Position numbers and translations under genes: made by a program. The notes beneath the pieces are model-generated. The model saw nothing but the letters and a program-made list of their open reading frames with translations, was not told where the DNA came from and did no database searches. DNA of 13,913 nucleotides from Planctomycetota bacterium (GTDB lineage Bacteria; Planctomycetota; Planctomycetia; Pirellulales; UBA7805). The stretch's first letter is position 1; each line of letters opens with the position of its first letter. Below are positions 6,669-13,774 of this stretch, in pieces. The stretch covers positions 1 to 13,913 of the forward strand of contig JABABY010000033.1 of the NCBI GenBank assembly GCA_014237955.1, written 5' to 3'.

Positions 6669-6679
6669 ATTATATTATA
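6669..6679 (-). promoter_or_regulatory. Overlapping TATAAT boxes upstream of frr
   Basis: On the minus strand the sequence TATAATATAAT contains two perfect -10 hexamers offset by 5 bp (6674-6679 and 6669-6674), about 75-85 nt before the frr start. No recognisable -35 hexamer lies 16-18 bp upstream and there is no extended -10 TG. It may be an internal promoter for frr or simply AT-rich spacer. Confidence 0.3.
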
Positions 6680-6703
6680 TTGCCGTTGCGTTGCCGCCTC
6701 GAT

Positions 6704-7471
6704 TCACTGGTGTACGTTCACGTCACTACTGACAAGGGTGCCGACAAGCTCTCCGCGAACGGCGCGTTCAATAAATCCTTCTTTGTTGTAGTTGAACACG
6801 ACAATAGGCATATCATGTTCCATGCATTGGGCAATTGCAGTCGGGTCCATAACGCGCAAATTCTGATTGCGGACCATCTCATAACTGAGTTCCCGATAAA
6901 AAACAGCATGAGGATTTTTTTCCGGGTCTTCACTGTAAATGCCATCAACCCGTGTGGCTTTCAACAGTGCGTCTGCTCCTAGTTCCAAGGCCCGCTGGGC
7001 TGCTGCAGTATCTGTTGTGACAAATGGACTGCCTGTACCCGCTGCTAAAATGATGACGCGGCCTTTTTCCAGATGACGTCGTGCCCGACGGCGAATGTAC
7101 GGCTCGGCGACTCCATCCATATGGACGGCTGTCAAAAGCCGTGTTTCGCAGCCTAGCGATTCCAACGCGTCTTGCAGTGCCAGCCCGTTGATTACGGTTG
7201 CCAGCATCCCCATATAATGCGCGGTTGCTTCCTGGATGATCGTATTACCAGCCGTGAACTGCGCCCCACGAAGAATGTTTCCACCGCCGATAACAATAGC
7301 AATCTGCACGCCCTGTTGGGCCGCTTGATAGGTCTGCTTCGCAATATGCGTTACCGCCTCCATGCTGATGCCACGCTCGCCATCCTGGCAAAAACTTTCC
7401 CCAGAAAGTTTCAAGATAACGCGCGAATATTCCATGCTTTTTGTAGCAGTTGGCTTTTCCATTTTCGACAT
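6704..7471 (-). CDS. pyrH: UMP kinase
   Basis: This 255-aa cytoplasmic enzyme phosphorylates UMP to UDP with ATP, a step of pyrimidine nucleotide synthesis. It belongs to the amino-acid-kinase fold, hexameric in bacteria. Visible motifs are VILKLSGESF (18-27), VIGGGNILRG (60-69), TGSPFVTTDTAA (146-157), the nucleotide-binding TRVDGIYSEDPEKNP (173-187) and NLRVMDPTAIAQC (204-216). The ATG at 7471 is chosen over the internal ATG at 7435 because GAGGGAG lies 6 nt upstream; this gives a 12-residue N-terminal extension before the usual start. It sits between tsf (64 nt upstream) and frr, the standard bacterial order. Confidence 0.98.
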   Translation of the reverse strand: MSKMEKPTATKSMEYSRVILKLSGESFCQDGERGISMEAVTHIAKQTYQAAQQGVQIAIVIGGGNILRGAQFTAGNTIIQEATAHYMGMLATVINGLALQDALESLGCETRLLTAVHMDGVAEPYIRRRARRHLEKGRVIILAAGTGSPFVTTDTAAAQRALELGADALLKATRVDGIYSEDPEKNPHAVFYRELSYEMVRNQNLRVMDPTAIAQCMEHDMPIVVFNYNKEGFIERAVRGELVGTLVSSDVNVHQ

Positions 7472-7535
7472 GTTACGCTCCCTCGCACGTGCCGCTATGA
7501 GGCCCCAGGCAATCGTGACCTTTGAGACAATATGG

Positions 7536-8369
7536 TTATTCTTTACCTAGCTCCCACGTGACAAAACGTATTAGTTTCATATTGGCATCTTCTGCATATT
7601 TGCCGACGGTTTGCTTGTCATCCTTAACAAAGGGCTGCTCTTCCAGAACCTGTTGTGCGTAAAACTGACGCATGCGACCGTCAACCATTTTGTCAATAAT
7701 TTGTTCCGGTTTGCCTTCGCCCCTAGCGGCCTCGACGAGAATCTCTCTCTCTCTGGCAACAAGTTCAGGAGCAAGATCGTCTTTATGAACGGCTGTGGGA
7801 TTCATGGCGGCGATATGCATACAGATATCCTTAGCGGCTTCAGCATTACCGCCCGTGACTTCGAGCAATACTCCCTTGGTGACACCCGCATGGTGTGCGT
7901 AGCTTCCACAGGAACCGTCGATCCGAAGAATGCGACTCAAATTAAAAACTTCTCTAATGCGGTTGTACAAATCATCTTTCTGTTCCCGAAGCGTGCCACT
8001 GTTGCTTGGCGATGCTTGCTCTAGGAGTTCTTCTGGGGTTGCCGCTCCCGGACCCGTTGCCAATTGTTTTGCCATATCATTTGCCAGAGAGATAAATTCT
8101 TCGTGGCTTGCTACGGGTGCAGACTCGCACTGTAGTTCTACCATCGCTGACACACCACCTTCGAAGTCGGTGTAGACTCCCATTCGACCCGTGGAGGTGT
8201 CACGGGTGCCCATTTTAGTTTCCTGCGTTTTAACGCCCTTTTTCCGCAAGGCATCTACCGCAGCTTCTGGGTCACCATCGGTTTCCACCAGCGCCTTTTT
8301 GCAATCCATCATCGGCAGTCCGGTGCGTTCACGTAGCGCTTTAACGGTTGCTGCGGTGATCTCAGCCAT
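7536..8369 (-). CDS. tsf: Translation elongation factor Ts
   Basis: This 277-aa protein is the guanine nucleotide exchange factor for EF-Tu. The N-terminal UBA-like domain is clear (ITAATVKALRERTGLPMMDC, 4-23, then KKALVETDGDPEAAVDALRKKG), followed by the core that begins GGVSAMVELQCES. Length is close to the usual 280 or so. An oddity is that the canonical CETDFVA segment that inserts into EF-Tu reads CESAPVA here (81-87), so the Asp and Phe that normally disturb the Mg2+ site are absent. The ATG at 8369 has GAGGAG upstream on the minus strand with a longer spacer of about 11 nt. It lies 117 nt after rpsB, the standard partner. Confidence 0.98.
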   Translation of the reverse strand: MAEITAATVKALRERTGLPMMDCKKALVETDGDPEAAVDALRKKGVKTQETKMGTRDTSTGRMGVYTDFEGGVSAMVELQCESAPVASHEEFISLANDMAKQLATGPGAATPEELLEQASPSNSGTLREQKDDLYNRIREVFNLSRILRIDGSCGSYAHHAGVTKGVLLEVTGGNAEAAKDICMHIAAMNPTAVHKDDLAPELVAREREILVEAARGEGKPEQIIDKMVDGRMRQFYAQQVLEEQPFVKDDKQTVGKYAEDANMKLIRFVTWELGKE

Positions 8370-8486
8370 GAAACTACTTGCTCCTCACAAAAAATTAGTA
8401 TGGATTCTGTGTATAGTGCCCCGAGAGGGCTTCCTGGTTCATTTGGCCAGTGACTTGTTTCCCTATGTTAATGATTACCCTGAAAA

Positions 8487-9251
8487 TCAAGCTGGTGGTG
8501 CAGCATCGTCATTGGCAGCTGCCGGTTCTGGCGCACCGCCCTCAACTGCCGCTTGCTGCTCCACAGCCGCTTCTGCCTTGCCTTCAATAATGGCATCGGC
8601 CAGGATACGGGTAATCAATTCAATACTGCGAATACTGTCATCATTGCCAGGAATTGGCAGATCCACCAGGTCTGGATCGCAGTCAGTATCGATTAGCGAA
8701 ACGGTAGTGATACCAAGTTTCGTGGCCTCGCGGACTGAATTGCGTTCTTTATTCGGATCGATTGCCAGGAGGCACTCGGGCAAACGGTTCATGTTCCGGA
8801 TACCATTAAGGTTTTGATACATCTTCCGGTTTTCACGTGCCAACGCCGACTGCATCTTTTTCGAATAGGCGGAAATCTGCTCTCCACCTAAAATTTCCTC
8901 GAGTTGCTCGAGGCGACTAAGCCGACTCCGAATGGTGCGAAAGTTCGTTAAGGTGCCTCCGAGCCAGCGTTGCGAAACAAAGGGCATTCCACATCGTTCT
9001 GCTTCACGTTCAATCGTGTTGCTTGCTTGCCGTTTAGTGCCTACAAAAAGTATTAGGCTGCCGGCGGCGGCAACCTGTTTGAAATACTTGCGAGCACGGA
9101 GTAGGCCACGAATGGTTTCACGCACATCAATGATGTGGATCAACTTCTGGCGACCATAGATATAGGGCCCCATCTTGGGGTTCCAACGGCTCGCTCGGTG
9201 TCCAAAATGGACACCCGCTTCAACCAACTGTTTGACCAATACATCGGCCAT
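8487..9251 (-). CDS. rpsB: 30S ribosomal protein S2
   Basis: This 254-aa protein is ribosomal protein S2 of the small subunit. Signature segments are LVEAGVHFGHRASRWNPKM (10-28), YIYGRQKLIHIIDVRET (31-47), ILFVGTKRQA (64-73), RWLGGTLTNFRTI (93-105) and the late SLIDTDCDPDLVDLPIPGND. The last 30 residues are Ala/Glu/Pro-rich and probably disordered, a common feature of S2 tails. The ATG at 9251 follows GGTGAGGAG with a 9-nt spacer, the strongest ribosome binding site in the window. It opens the rpsB-tsf-pyrH-frr block and is preceded by a long non-coding region. Confidence 0.98.
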   Translation of the reverse strand: MADVLVKQLVEAGVHFGHRASRWNPKMGPYIYGRQKLIHIIDVRETIRGLLRARKYFKQVAAAGSLILFVGTKRQASNTIEREAERCGMPFVSQRWLGGTLTNFRTIRSRLSRLEQLEEILGGEQISAYSKKMQSALARENRKMYQNLNGIRNMNRLPECLLAIDPNKERNSVREATKLGITTVSLIDTDCDPDLVDLPIPGNDDSIRSIELITRILADAIIEGKAEAAVEQQAAVEGGAPEPAAANDDAAPPA

Positions 9252-9354
9252 AGATATCTTCTCCTCACCTTCGGCACACCGGACAATCGGGATCGCCGAG
9301 CGGGCGATATCTTTCCGGCGTTGAGTAAGGCAGTAAAAGGGCCAAGTAAATAGG

Positions 9355-9385
9355 AAACTAAAGAGTCACGGGCCCGGTGCGTGAC
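9355..9385 (-). terminator. Terminator-like hairpin upstream of rpsB
   Basis: Reading the minus strand, GTCACG pairs with CGTGAC (9380-9385 with 9365-9370, 9-nt loop) and is followed at once by TCTTTAGTTT (9364-9355). It lies about 300 nt beyond the stop codon of the 9691 gene and 105 nt before rpsB. It could end read-through from upstream or act as a leader attenuator. Confidence 0.4.
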
Positions 9386-9564
9386 GGACAGGCATGCTAA
9401 CGATTACGGGCTCGAGCGTCAATCGGGTGAGCGACTCCGTGCCTTGCCTGGCAGCCTGGCCCGAGGTGAGCCACCGATTACAGAATCCCGAAAGAGCCCA
9501 AAGATATCGCTTGATTAGAAGTGCAAAGGCCCGGATTTTTTGGAGGGGGGGGAGACTTTGGCAG

Positions 9565-9592
9565 GCCCGAGGCAGAATATTTAGTCTCGGGC
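9565..9592. other. 9-bp inverted repeat without a T-tract
   Basis: GCCCGAGGC (9565-9573) pairs with GTCTCGGGC (9584-9592), including one G-U pair, around a 10-nt A/T-rich loop. Neither strand has a T-tract next to it, so it does not look like a simple Rho-independent terminator. It may stabilise the 3' end of the upstream mRNA or be an operator. Confidence 0.5.
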
Positions 9593-9622
9593 GAGGCGCG
9601 CTGTGGTTCTGACTTAAACTTG

Positions 9623-9654
9623 CCCGTCTAGATCATAGCCCGTCTAGATCATAG
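9623..9654. repeat. Perfect 16-bp tandem duplication
   Basis: The 16-mer CCCGTCTAGATCATAG occurs twice head to tail (9623-9638 and 9639-9654). It lies 37 bp beyond the stop codon of the 9691 gene and looks like a recent slippage duplication. Each unit contains the palindrome TCTAGA. Confidence 0.9.
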
Positions 9655-9690
9655 ATAGAGCGCACAAGTCGGGGCGGCATCAAGTAGTTT

Positions 9691-11124
9691 CTAATTTCGA
9701 TCCGGACGATTACCAAAGGGACTTTTATCGCCTCTTGGAGGAGGAATCCACAACTCTTCGGCGTCTTCTTCATCGTCTGGCCCACTGGGTGGCGTTATTG
9801 GAGGTGGTATAGGTTTTCCCTCTTCGATCGGAGGATTGATTTGATGCGGATTGAATGGAAATTGGAGTAGCGGAGACTCCTCCGGTGCGGAGGGTGTGCG
9901 TAGTTCGAGCCGCATTTTGTGATGTTGAAGTGCTTGATAGAAGTTATACAAGTCGTAAAGCGCGTTCCCCTCTAACCACAGTTGGTCGCGCTTTTCAAAT
10001 TGCCTTTGAGTTGGTCGCTTTCCACGGAGTTTGTTTTTTATTTTCTGGTAGATGTCTACCCGCTCTTGGAAATCACTTTTAATACTATCTGTAGTGAGAG
10101 GCCGCCAGCTCCGCTTGTTATTCTTTGGCGCTTTGCCGATCTGATAATCTTTGGTGAGTGTTAATTGAATATTTCGGGTTCCGTTCTTTAAACCCGGAAA
10201 ATTTTTCCATACCCAACGGAAGCGTGCCCTGATCATGCCGGTGTCATTTTCAGGGATCCAGGTGTAGGACTCCGTCAGTGGAATAGCGCCCTTAGTGGTT
10301 GGCCTCCCTACGGTCGGAGCGTGAAAAGGAGCCCCTTCTGGAGCGGGAGTCCCTTCTGGAACGATCGGTTCGGTCCACCAGACTATTTTGTCGGGTGCGT
10401 GCGGGATCGACATCTCATACTCGCCGGTGTGTCTCCGACTGAAGAGGCGAATATCGGGTGCCGCTTCTATGATTCTCATTAGCATTTTCTTTTTGTGTTT
10501 GCCCGCGCGGACGCTGAGCATGCAATTGTGAAGCAGGGTGGCAACCTGTGGGGGGCAGGCTGGGCCCCAGCTAAAAAATATCCCGTCTTCATCTAGGGTG
10601 ATTTCAGCGACCGGGGTGTCCTGTGCCGGAATTGAAATTCGCCATCTGCCACCACTCTTCGGATCGCGGGCGATTTTCATGTCGTGTGCATCGCCATAGG
10701 CAGGCACATCGAGCTCGAGTCGGCAATTCGCGTTGGGCGGAAAGGAAACGCTTTCTGCTAGAAGGCCTTCATCCTCGGGGAGCGCTACCGCAAGAGGAAG
10801 CCGATTCAGGCTGGCCGGGTTAAAAACTGGACTAAAATCTGTTTTCGGATCGGGTTTGGGCTTCGGCCGTGGTGCGACCGGCTGAGATTTCGACTTGGGC
10901 TTTGAAGTCGGTTCTGGTCGGGAGAATCCCTCACCCTCAACGTCGACCGGTTGAGACTTTTTCTTTTTGACAACCTTGGATGTCGTTTGGGTACTGATGA
11001 AATAGACACCGGTGGCAATGACAAGAAATCCAATTCCCACAAACAGAATAATGACAACTGTGGGATCGTTTTTCTTTTTGCGTGTGGGGCGTCCTTTTAC
11101 CGCAGGTCGTCTTCGGCGGGCCAT
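9691..11124 (-). CDS. Single-pass membrane protein with Lys/Pro-rich linker, function unknown
   Basis: This 477-aa protein begins with a highly basic stretch (residues 1-20, RRRR and RKKK), then one transmembrane helix (about 22-44), so it is likely anchored with the basic tail in the cytoplasm and the rest outside. Residues 45-95 form a Lys/Pro/Ser-rich linker with repeated P-K pairs. Residues about 105-415 are a soluble region of unknown family with Trp-rich blocks (KIVWWTEPIVPEG, RFRWVWKNFPG, SYTWIPEND). The C-terminal 60 residues are Pro-rich and acidic (DDEEDAEE) and probably disordered. Start ATG 11124 has a modest GGAAAAG upstream. It is downstream of rdgB and a small membrane protein gene on the same strand. 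No enzyme motif is recognised. Confidence 0.85.
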   Translation of the reverse strand: MARRRRPAVKGRPTRKKKNDPTVVIILFVGIGFLVIATGVYFISTQTTSKVVKKKKSQPVDVEGEGFSRPEPTSKPKSKSQPVAPRPKPKPDPKTDFSPVFNPASLNRLPLAVALPEDEGLLAESVSFPPNANCRLELDVPAYGDAHDMKIARDPKSGGRWRISIPAQDTPVAEITLDEDGIFFSWGPACPPQVATLLHNCMLSVRAGKHKKKMLMRIIEAAPDIRLFSRRHTGEYEMSIPHAPDKIVWWTEPIVPEGTPAPEGAPFHAPTVGRPTTKGAIPLTESYTWIPENDTGMIRARFRWVWKNFPGLKNGTRNIQLTLTKDYQIGKAPKNNKRSWRPLTTDSIKSDFQERVDIYQKIKNKLRGKRPTQRQFEKRDQLWLEGNALYDLYNFYQALQHHKMRLELRTPSAPEESPLLQFPFNPHQINPPIEEGKPIPPPITPPSGPDDEEDAEELWIPPPRGDKSPFGNRPDRN

Positions 11125-11333
11125 CAGCTTTTCCGTTCAAATGATTCGCGGTTTTGCCGCTTGATTCTTTTGATCGTCTCTGCTGCAGGGGTGGTGCGTG
11201 TTCGCGTGTTGGGGTCTGTCAAATGATTGCCCGTCTCTGCGGCTGGCTGTGATTCTAGCACCGAGATGTCCCCACCGCGACAGAGGGGGGGTCTGTGTGG
11301 ATTGAAAAAACGATTGCACCGATCGGTGTTCAC
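11124..11333 (-). CDS. Doubtful 69-codon frame filling the gap before the 9691 gene
   Basis: A frame with GTG start at 11333 begins 6 nt after the TAA of the upstream gene (11340-11342) and ends in TGA that shares a base with the ATG of the downstream gene (TGATG at 11126-11122). Such tight packing is typical of translationally coupled genes. The translation is Arg/Thr/Asn-rich with no hydrophobic core, no recognised family and no strong ribosome binding site (GAGAAG about 11 nt upstream). A possible terminator lies within its first codons, which argues against it. It is listed as an alternative reading of the gap. Confidence 0.22.
   Translation of the reverse strand: MNTDRCNRFFNPHRPPLCRGGDISVLESQPAAETGNHLTDPNTRTRTTPAAETIKRIKRQNRESFERKS
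11305..11328 (-). terminator. 12-bp palindrome followed by T6, possible weak terminator
   Basis: CACCGATCGGTG (11317-11328) is a perfect palindrome. On the minus strand it is followed 6 nt later by TTTTTT (11310-11305) and lies 12 nt after the stop codon of the 11340 gene. As RNA it can form only a 4-bp stem with a GATC loop, so termination would be weak. It could instead bind a dimeric protein. Confidence 0.35.
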
Positions 11334-11339
11334 TCGGCT

Positions 11340-11717
11340 TTACTTCTCAGGGTGTCGCCAAATGTTCGATTTGCGAGTGAGTGTGCCATGCACGAAAAAA
11401 TAAAGCATGAAATAAAAGGCGGATCCGAAGAGCAGCGAAAAGATGACAATCACGGAAAAGTGGTCAGAGAATAAAACCATGATCGGGGGATTGATGGTTT
11501 TAGGGACACGGCGTTGTACAGGTCCCTTTCCAGTCGACTGCCTTGCAGCTTCGTTGCGCCATTGTTGCCAATCGGCTTGGGTAGTCGCAGTGTTATTTTG
11601 GTCCAATTGCTTGTTGCGCAGAGAAATCATTCCATAAAGAATCGCTGCCATCGTAACCAGATAGCCAGCGAGCCAGATTCGTTGCAGCAGGCGGGAATTC
11701 TGGTTGCGCCGTATCAT
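11340..11717 (-). CDS. Small membrane protein with two predicted helices (125 aa), function unknown
   Basis: The protein has a basic N-terminus (MIRRNQNSR), a hydrophobic segment at about 13-32 (IWLAGYLVTMAAILYGMISL), a hydrophilic Gln/Asn/Thr-rich loop of about 50 residues, and a long hydrophobic segment at about 79-110 rich in Phe (FSVIVIFSLLFGSAFYFML). With both ends basic and two helices, the loop probably lies outside the cytoplasm. Its ATG overlaps the TGA of rdgB by 4 nt (ATGA at 11717-11714), so translation is probably coupled to rdgB. No family is recognised. The overlap and the clear membrane pattern make a real gene likely. Confidence 0.8.
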   Translation of the reverse strand: MIRRNQNSRLLQRIWLAGYLVTMAAILYGMISLRNKQLDQNNTATTQADWQQWRNEAARQSTGKGPVQRRVPKTINPPIMVLFSDHFSVIVIFSLLFGSAFYFMLYFFVHGTLTRKSNIWRHPEK

Positions 11718-12340
11718 GGAGTTCCGGTTCCATCGAGTAACAATTTGTGAAGCTGGGGAAGCAATAAGGCAATTGCCCGGGCCCGATGGCTAATGGTGGC
11801 CTTCATTGCTGGACCGAGCTCGCCAAACGTGCGATGGTATTCGATGATCTCAAAGAGCGGATCGTATCCAAAGCCGTGGTTGCCTGCTTCTTCGTAGCGT
11901 ATACGTCCACGACAGTGGGATTCGCTCTCAGCACAAATATTTCCCAAAGGATCGGACAAAGCCATATGGCAGTTGTAGTGTGCGGTCCGTTGCTCAATGG
12001 GCAAATTTCCCAGTTCGTCGAGCAATAATTGATTATTTTCCAGGTCGGTTGCGTCCGGCCCGGAAAAACGCGCCGAATAGATGCCAGGTCTGCCTTCCAG
12101 CGCGTCGACACAAATGCCGCTATCTTCCCCAAGAACCCATTGTCCGAGGTGGCGGGCCTGTGCAGACGCTTTCTTTTGTGCATTGGCGGCAAACGAGTCA
12201 CCATCCTCGATAACATCAATGCTTTGCGGATAGTGGGCGAGCGTCTCGACGGTGATGCCCAGGTGCGCAAGCAGGTCGGAGAGTTCAATCCCTTTTTTGG
12301 GATTATGCGTGCCGAGAATGAGTAGCGAACAGGGAATCAT
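11714..12340 (-). CDS. rdgB: RdgB/HAM1 family non-canonical purine NTP pyrophosphatase
   Basis: The enzyme hydrolyses ITP, dITP and XTP to the monophosphate plus pyrophosphate and so keeps deaminated purines out of DNA and RNA. Motifs with ATG 12340 as residue 1: LGTHNPKK (9-16, phosphate binding), EDGDSFAANAQKKA (45-58), GEDSGICVDALEGRPGIYSARFSG (71-94, with the catalytic-site Asp at 73), GFGYDPLF (156-163) and SHRARA (184-189). The 208-aa length fits the family. I chose ATG 12340 rather than TTG 12376: it gives the usual short N-terminus and lies 7 nt after the stop codon of the upstream gene, whereas the TTG would overlap that gene. No strong Shine-Dalgarno is visible, suggesting coupling to the upstream gene. 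The next gene overlaps by 4 nt. Confidence 0.96.
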   Translation of the reverse strand: MIPCSLLILGTHNPKKGIELSDLLAHLGITVETLAHYPQSIDVIEDGDSFAANAQKKASAQARHLGQWVLGEDSGICVDALEGRPGIYSARFSGPDATDLENNQLLLDELGNLPIEQRTAHYNCHMALSDPLGNICAESESHCRGRIRYEEAGNHGFGYDPLFEIIEYHRTFGELGPAMKATISHRARAIALLLPQLHKLLLDGTGTP

Positions 12341-12347
12341 TTTCTGT

Positions 12348-13496
12348 TCAGCGGATGCTGAGTGTGCGTCGTGCAAAATCGCTACTCACCGATCGCTTCG
12401 GTACAGAAATTAAGGTGGGGTGAACGTCAAATGGAATGCCAAGCAATTGTTCTGGTGCAATACGAGATTGTACCCTCGACTGCTGGTCCGGTGTAGCTTG
12501 GGGTGCCTTGTGTTTTGCTCCAAACCGATAAATCAAGTTTTGAACCTGAGGCTCGTACACCAGCGTTCCTCCCGGTACTTTCTCAGGTGCCTTGTTAAAA
12601 CTCCCCACCGTCACGATGCTACTGCGGCGGTCATGAAATTGGTAGGCCTCATAGCCCTTGGCTCGTAGCGCCACCGTTAGTCGATGGGCTTTCAGGGCCC
12701 CTTCTTCCAGCCGGCTTGAGGTGAAGTTGTTTTTCTCAATCTCTTTGATATGGGCAGGATTGACTGCAATTAAGCCGCTGAAGCTTGCCACCTTGACCGT
12801 ATAGGTATCGGGGCACTCAAGCAGGCTGTATTTCATCCCCTCGTTGAGTTGTGCGACGAAACGATCGATGCCTTTGGGACGAAAATACTCGTCAGGTAGT
12901 AGCGGGTTTGTGGTTATGAACGCGAGTTTCATAGGACCGAGTGCATTTTTTGCCGTTTTGTTTTTCCCAAGCAAATCTTTGTGGAGTTTGCGCAACTCAG
13001 CAAAAGTGCGGCTGGTTTTGTCTGCGTCTGAGGCGAGTGACTTAAGCGAGAGTGCCTTGATCCGTTTCAGGTCGCGCTGGGCGTTGGGGTCGTCCACCGA
13101 AGTATAGTTTCCAATGAGCACAGCCACTTCACTGATCGCATCGTTGTTCTGATGACGCATGCGACGCGGATTGCCGAATTTATCGACCCCCCTTCCTATA
13201 AAACCTTCAGAATAGTCATAGGTTTCAAGATGCGTGTAGGCGGTCAGTGTATGCTGCTTGCGCAATTCATACACAAGCCGGTGTGCTTCCTCTTTTGCAT
13301 TCGGTCCTCGATAGGTCATTGCCATGATCATCCAGGGCCCATGTTCCTTCATGAGTTTGTACGACGTGTCGGGCTCAGCATCGACCTGTTGGGACTTTAC
13401 CAAGCCTAGCCAGGGCGGTGCTGCAGTTGTACAAGGAGACCGACCCCAACAAGAGAGGATGCTAAGAAAGACAATTGTATAGACAGTGATTTTCAT
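12348..13496 (-). CDS. Predicted lipoprotein with two SPOR-like modules
   Basis: The 382-aa protein has a short export signal with a possible lipobox (SILSC, Cys16), so it may be a lipoprotein, although Leu at -2 is not ideal. Two regions resemble SPOR modules, which bind glycan strands of peptidoglycan lacking stem peptides. Module 1 spans about 54-150: WMIMAMTYRGPNAKEEAHRL, then after an insertion VAVLIGNYTSVDDPNAQRDL. Module 2 spans about 231-292: YTVKVASFSG, an insertion, ALKAHRLTVALRAKGYEAYQF, then SSIVTVGSFN. The pattern of an aromatic-polar strand, an Ala-rich helix with RLxxxLRxKGYxAY, and a VTVGSF strand is the basis; I did not run a profile. The C-terminal 80 residues are low in motif content. 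The start at ATG 13496 has no clear ribosome binding site. It is the first gene of the run ending with the 9691 gene and precedes rdgB by 7 nt. Confidence 0.8.
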   Translation of the reverse strand: MKITVYTIVFLSILSCWGRSPCTTAAPPWLGLVKSQQVDAEPDTSYKLMKEHGPWMIMAMTYRGPNAKEEAHRLVYELRKQHTLTAYTHLETYDYSEGFIGRGVDKFGNPRRMRHQNNDAISEVAVLIGNYTSVDDPNAQRDLKRIKALSLKSLASDADKTSRTFAELRKLHKDLLGKNKTAKNALGPMKLAFITTNPLLPDEYFRPKGIDRFVAQLNEGMKYSLLECPDTYTVKVASFSGLIAVNPAHIKEIEKNNFTSSRLEEGALKAHRLTVALRAKGYEAYQFHDRRSSIVTVGSFNKAPEKVPGGTLVYEPQVQNLIYRFGAKHKAPQATPDQQSRVQSRIAPEQLLGIPFDVHPTLISVPKRSVSSDFARRTLSIR

Positions 13497-13580
13497 GCCG
13501 TTAATAATTTGCTCGATATACTACGAGTGGAATGAGCCCTCGAGAAACAAAATCGATCCGGTGCTGCGGAAATGCCGCAG

Positions 13581-13610
13581 AAAAGAGGGGCCGGAGTCTA
13601 GCAGACCCCC
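13581..13610 (-). terminator. Weak terminator-like hairpin downstream of tRNA-Ala
   Basis: On the minus strand GGGG and GTCT (13610-13603) pair with AGAC and CCCC (13599-13596 and 13590-13587) with a 5-nt bulge, and TCTTTT follows (13586-13581). A second hairpin (13564-13580) comes next. It lies about 200 nt beyond tRNA-Ala and just before the 13496 gene, so it could separate the two transcription units. Confidence 0.28.
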
Positions 13611-13774
13611 GATACCACGGGTAGATCTTTTTGAGGCCGAAAAATACTAATGCCCGATAGTTGCTCGAACTGATAGCATGTTGTTACAACCGGCCCGGCA
13701 ACGGTTCATTGCAGAAAAAACACCGGTTTTGTCTCGATTGGAAGTGGAGAATTTGAGAGGGTCCAAGCCAGATA

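Larger units (their letters stand above)
9252..9690 (-). other. 439-bp non-coding region upstream of rpsB
   Basis: No gene is supported here. The region must hold the end of the 9691 transcript and the promoter and leader of rpsB. It contains four visible structures: a 6-bp hairpin ATCGCC/GGCGAT (9292-9297 with 9303-9308) about 40 nt before the rpsB start; a 6-bp hairpin with a T-rich follow-on (9355-9385); a 9-bp hairpin (9565-9592); and a 16-bp tandem duplication (9623-9654). A run of eight G lies at 9545-9552. I could not assign a convincing -35/-10 pair. An autogenous S2-binding leader is possible in principle, but no match to a known leader motif was established. Confidence 0.6.

Noticed and set aside
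9253..9508. Three GATATC sites upstream of rpsB (9253, 9306, 9503)
   Set aside because: Spacing is irregular and flanking bases differ; likely chance.
11137..11240. Repeated short words TCAAATGATT (11137, 11219) and CGTCTCTGC (11175, 11232)
   Set aside because: The two pairs have different offsets, so they do not form one duplicated unit.
373..11291. Runs of seven or eight G at 373-379, 9545-9552 and 11285-11291
   Set aside because: They share only the G run and a preceding GA; no quadruplex pattern of four runs is present.
12341..12376. TTG 12376 as the rdgB start
   Set aside because: It would overlap the upstream gene by 29 nt and add 12 residues not usual in the family; ATG 12340 fits better.
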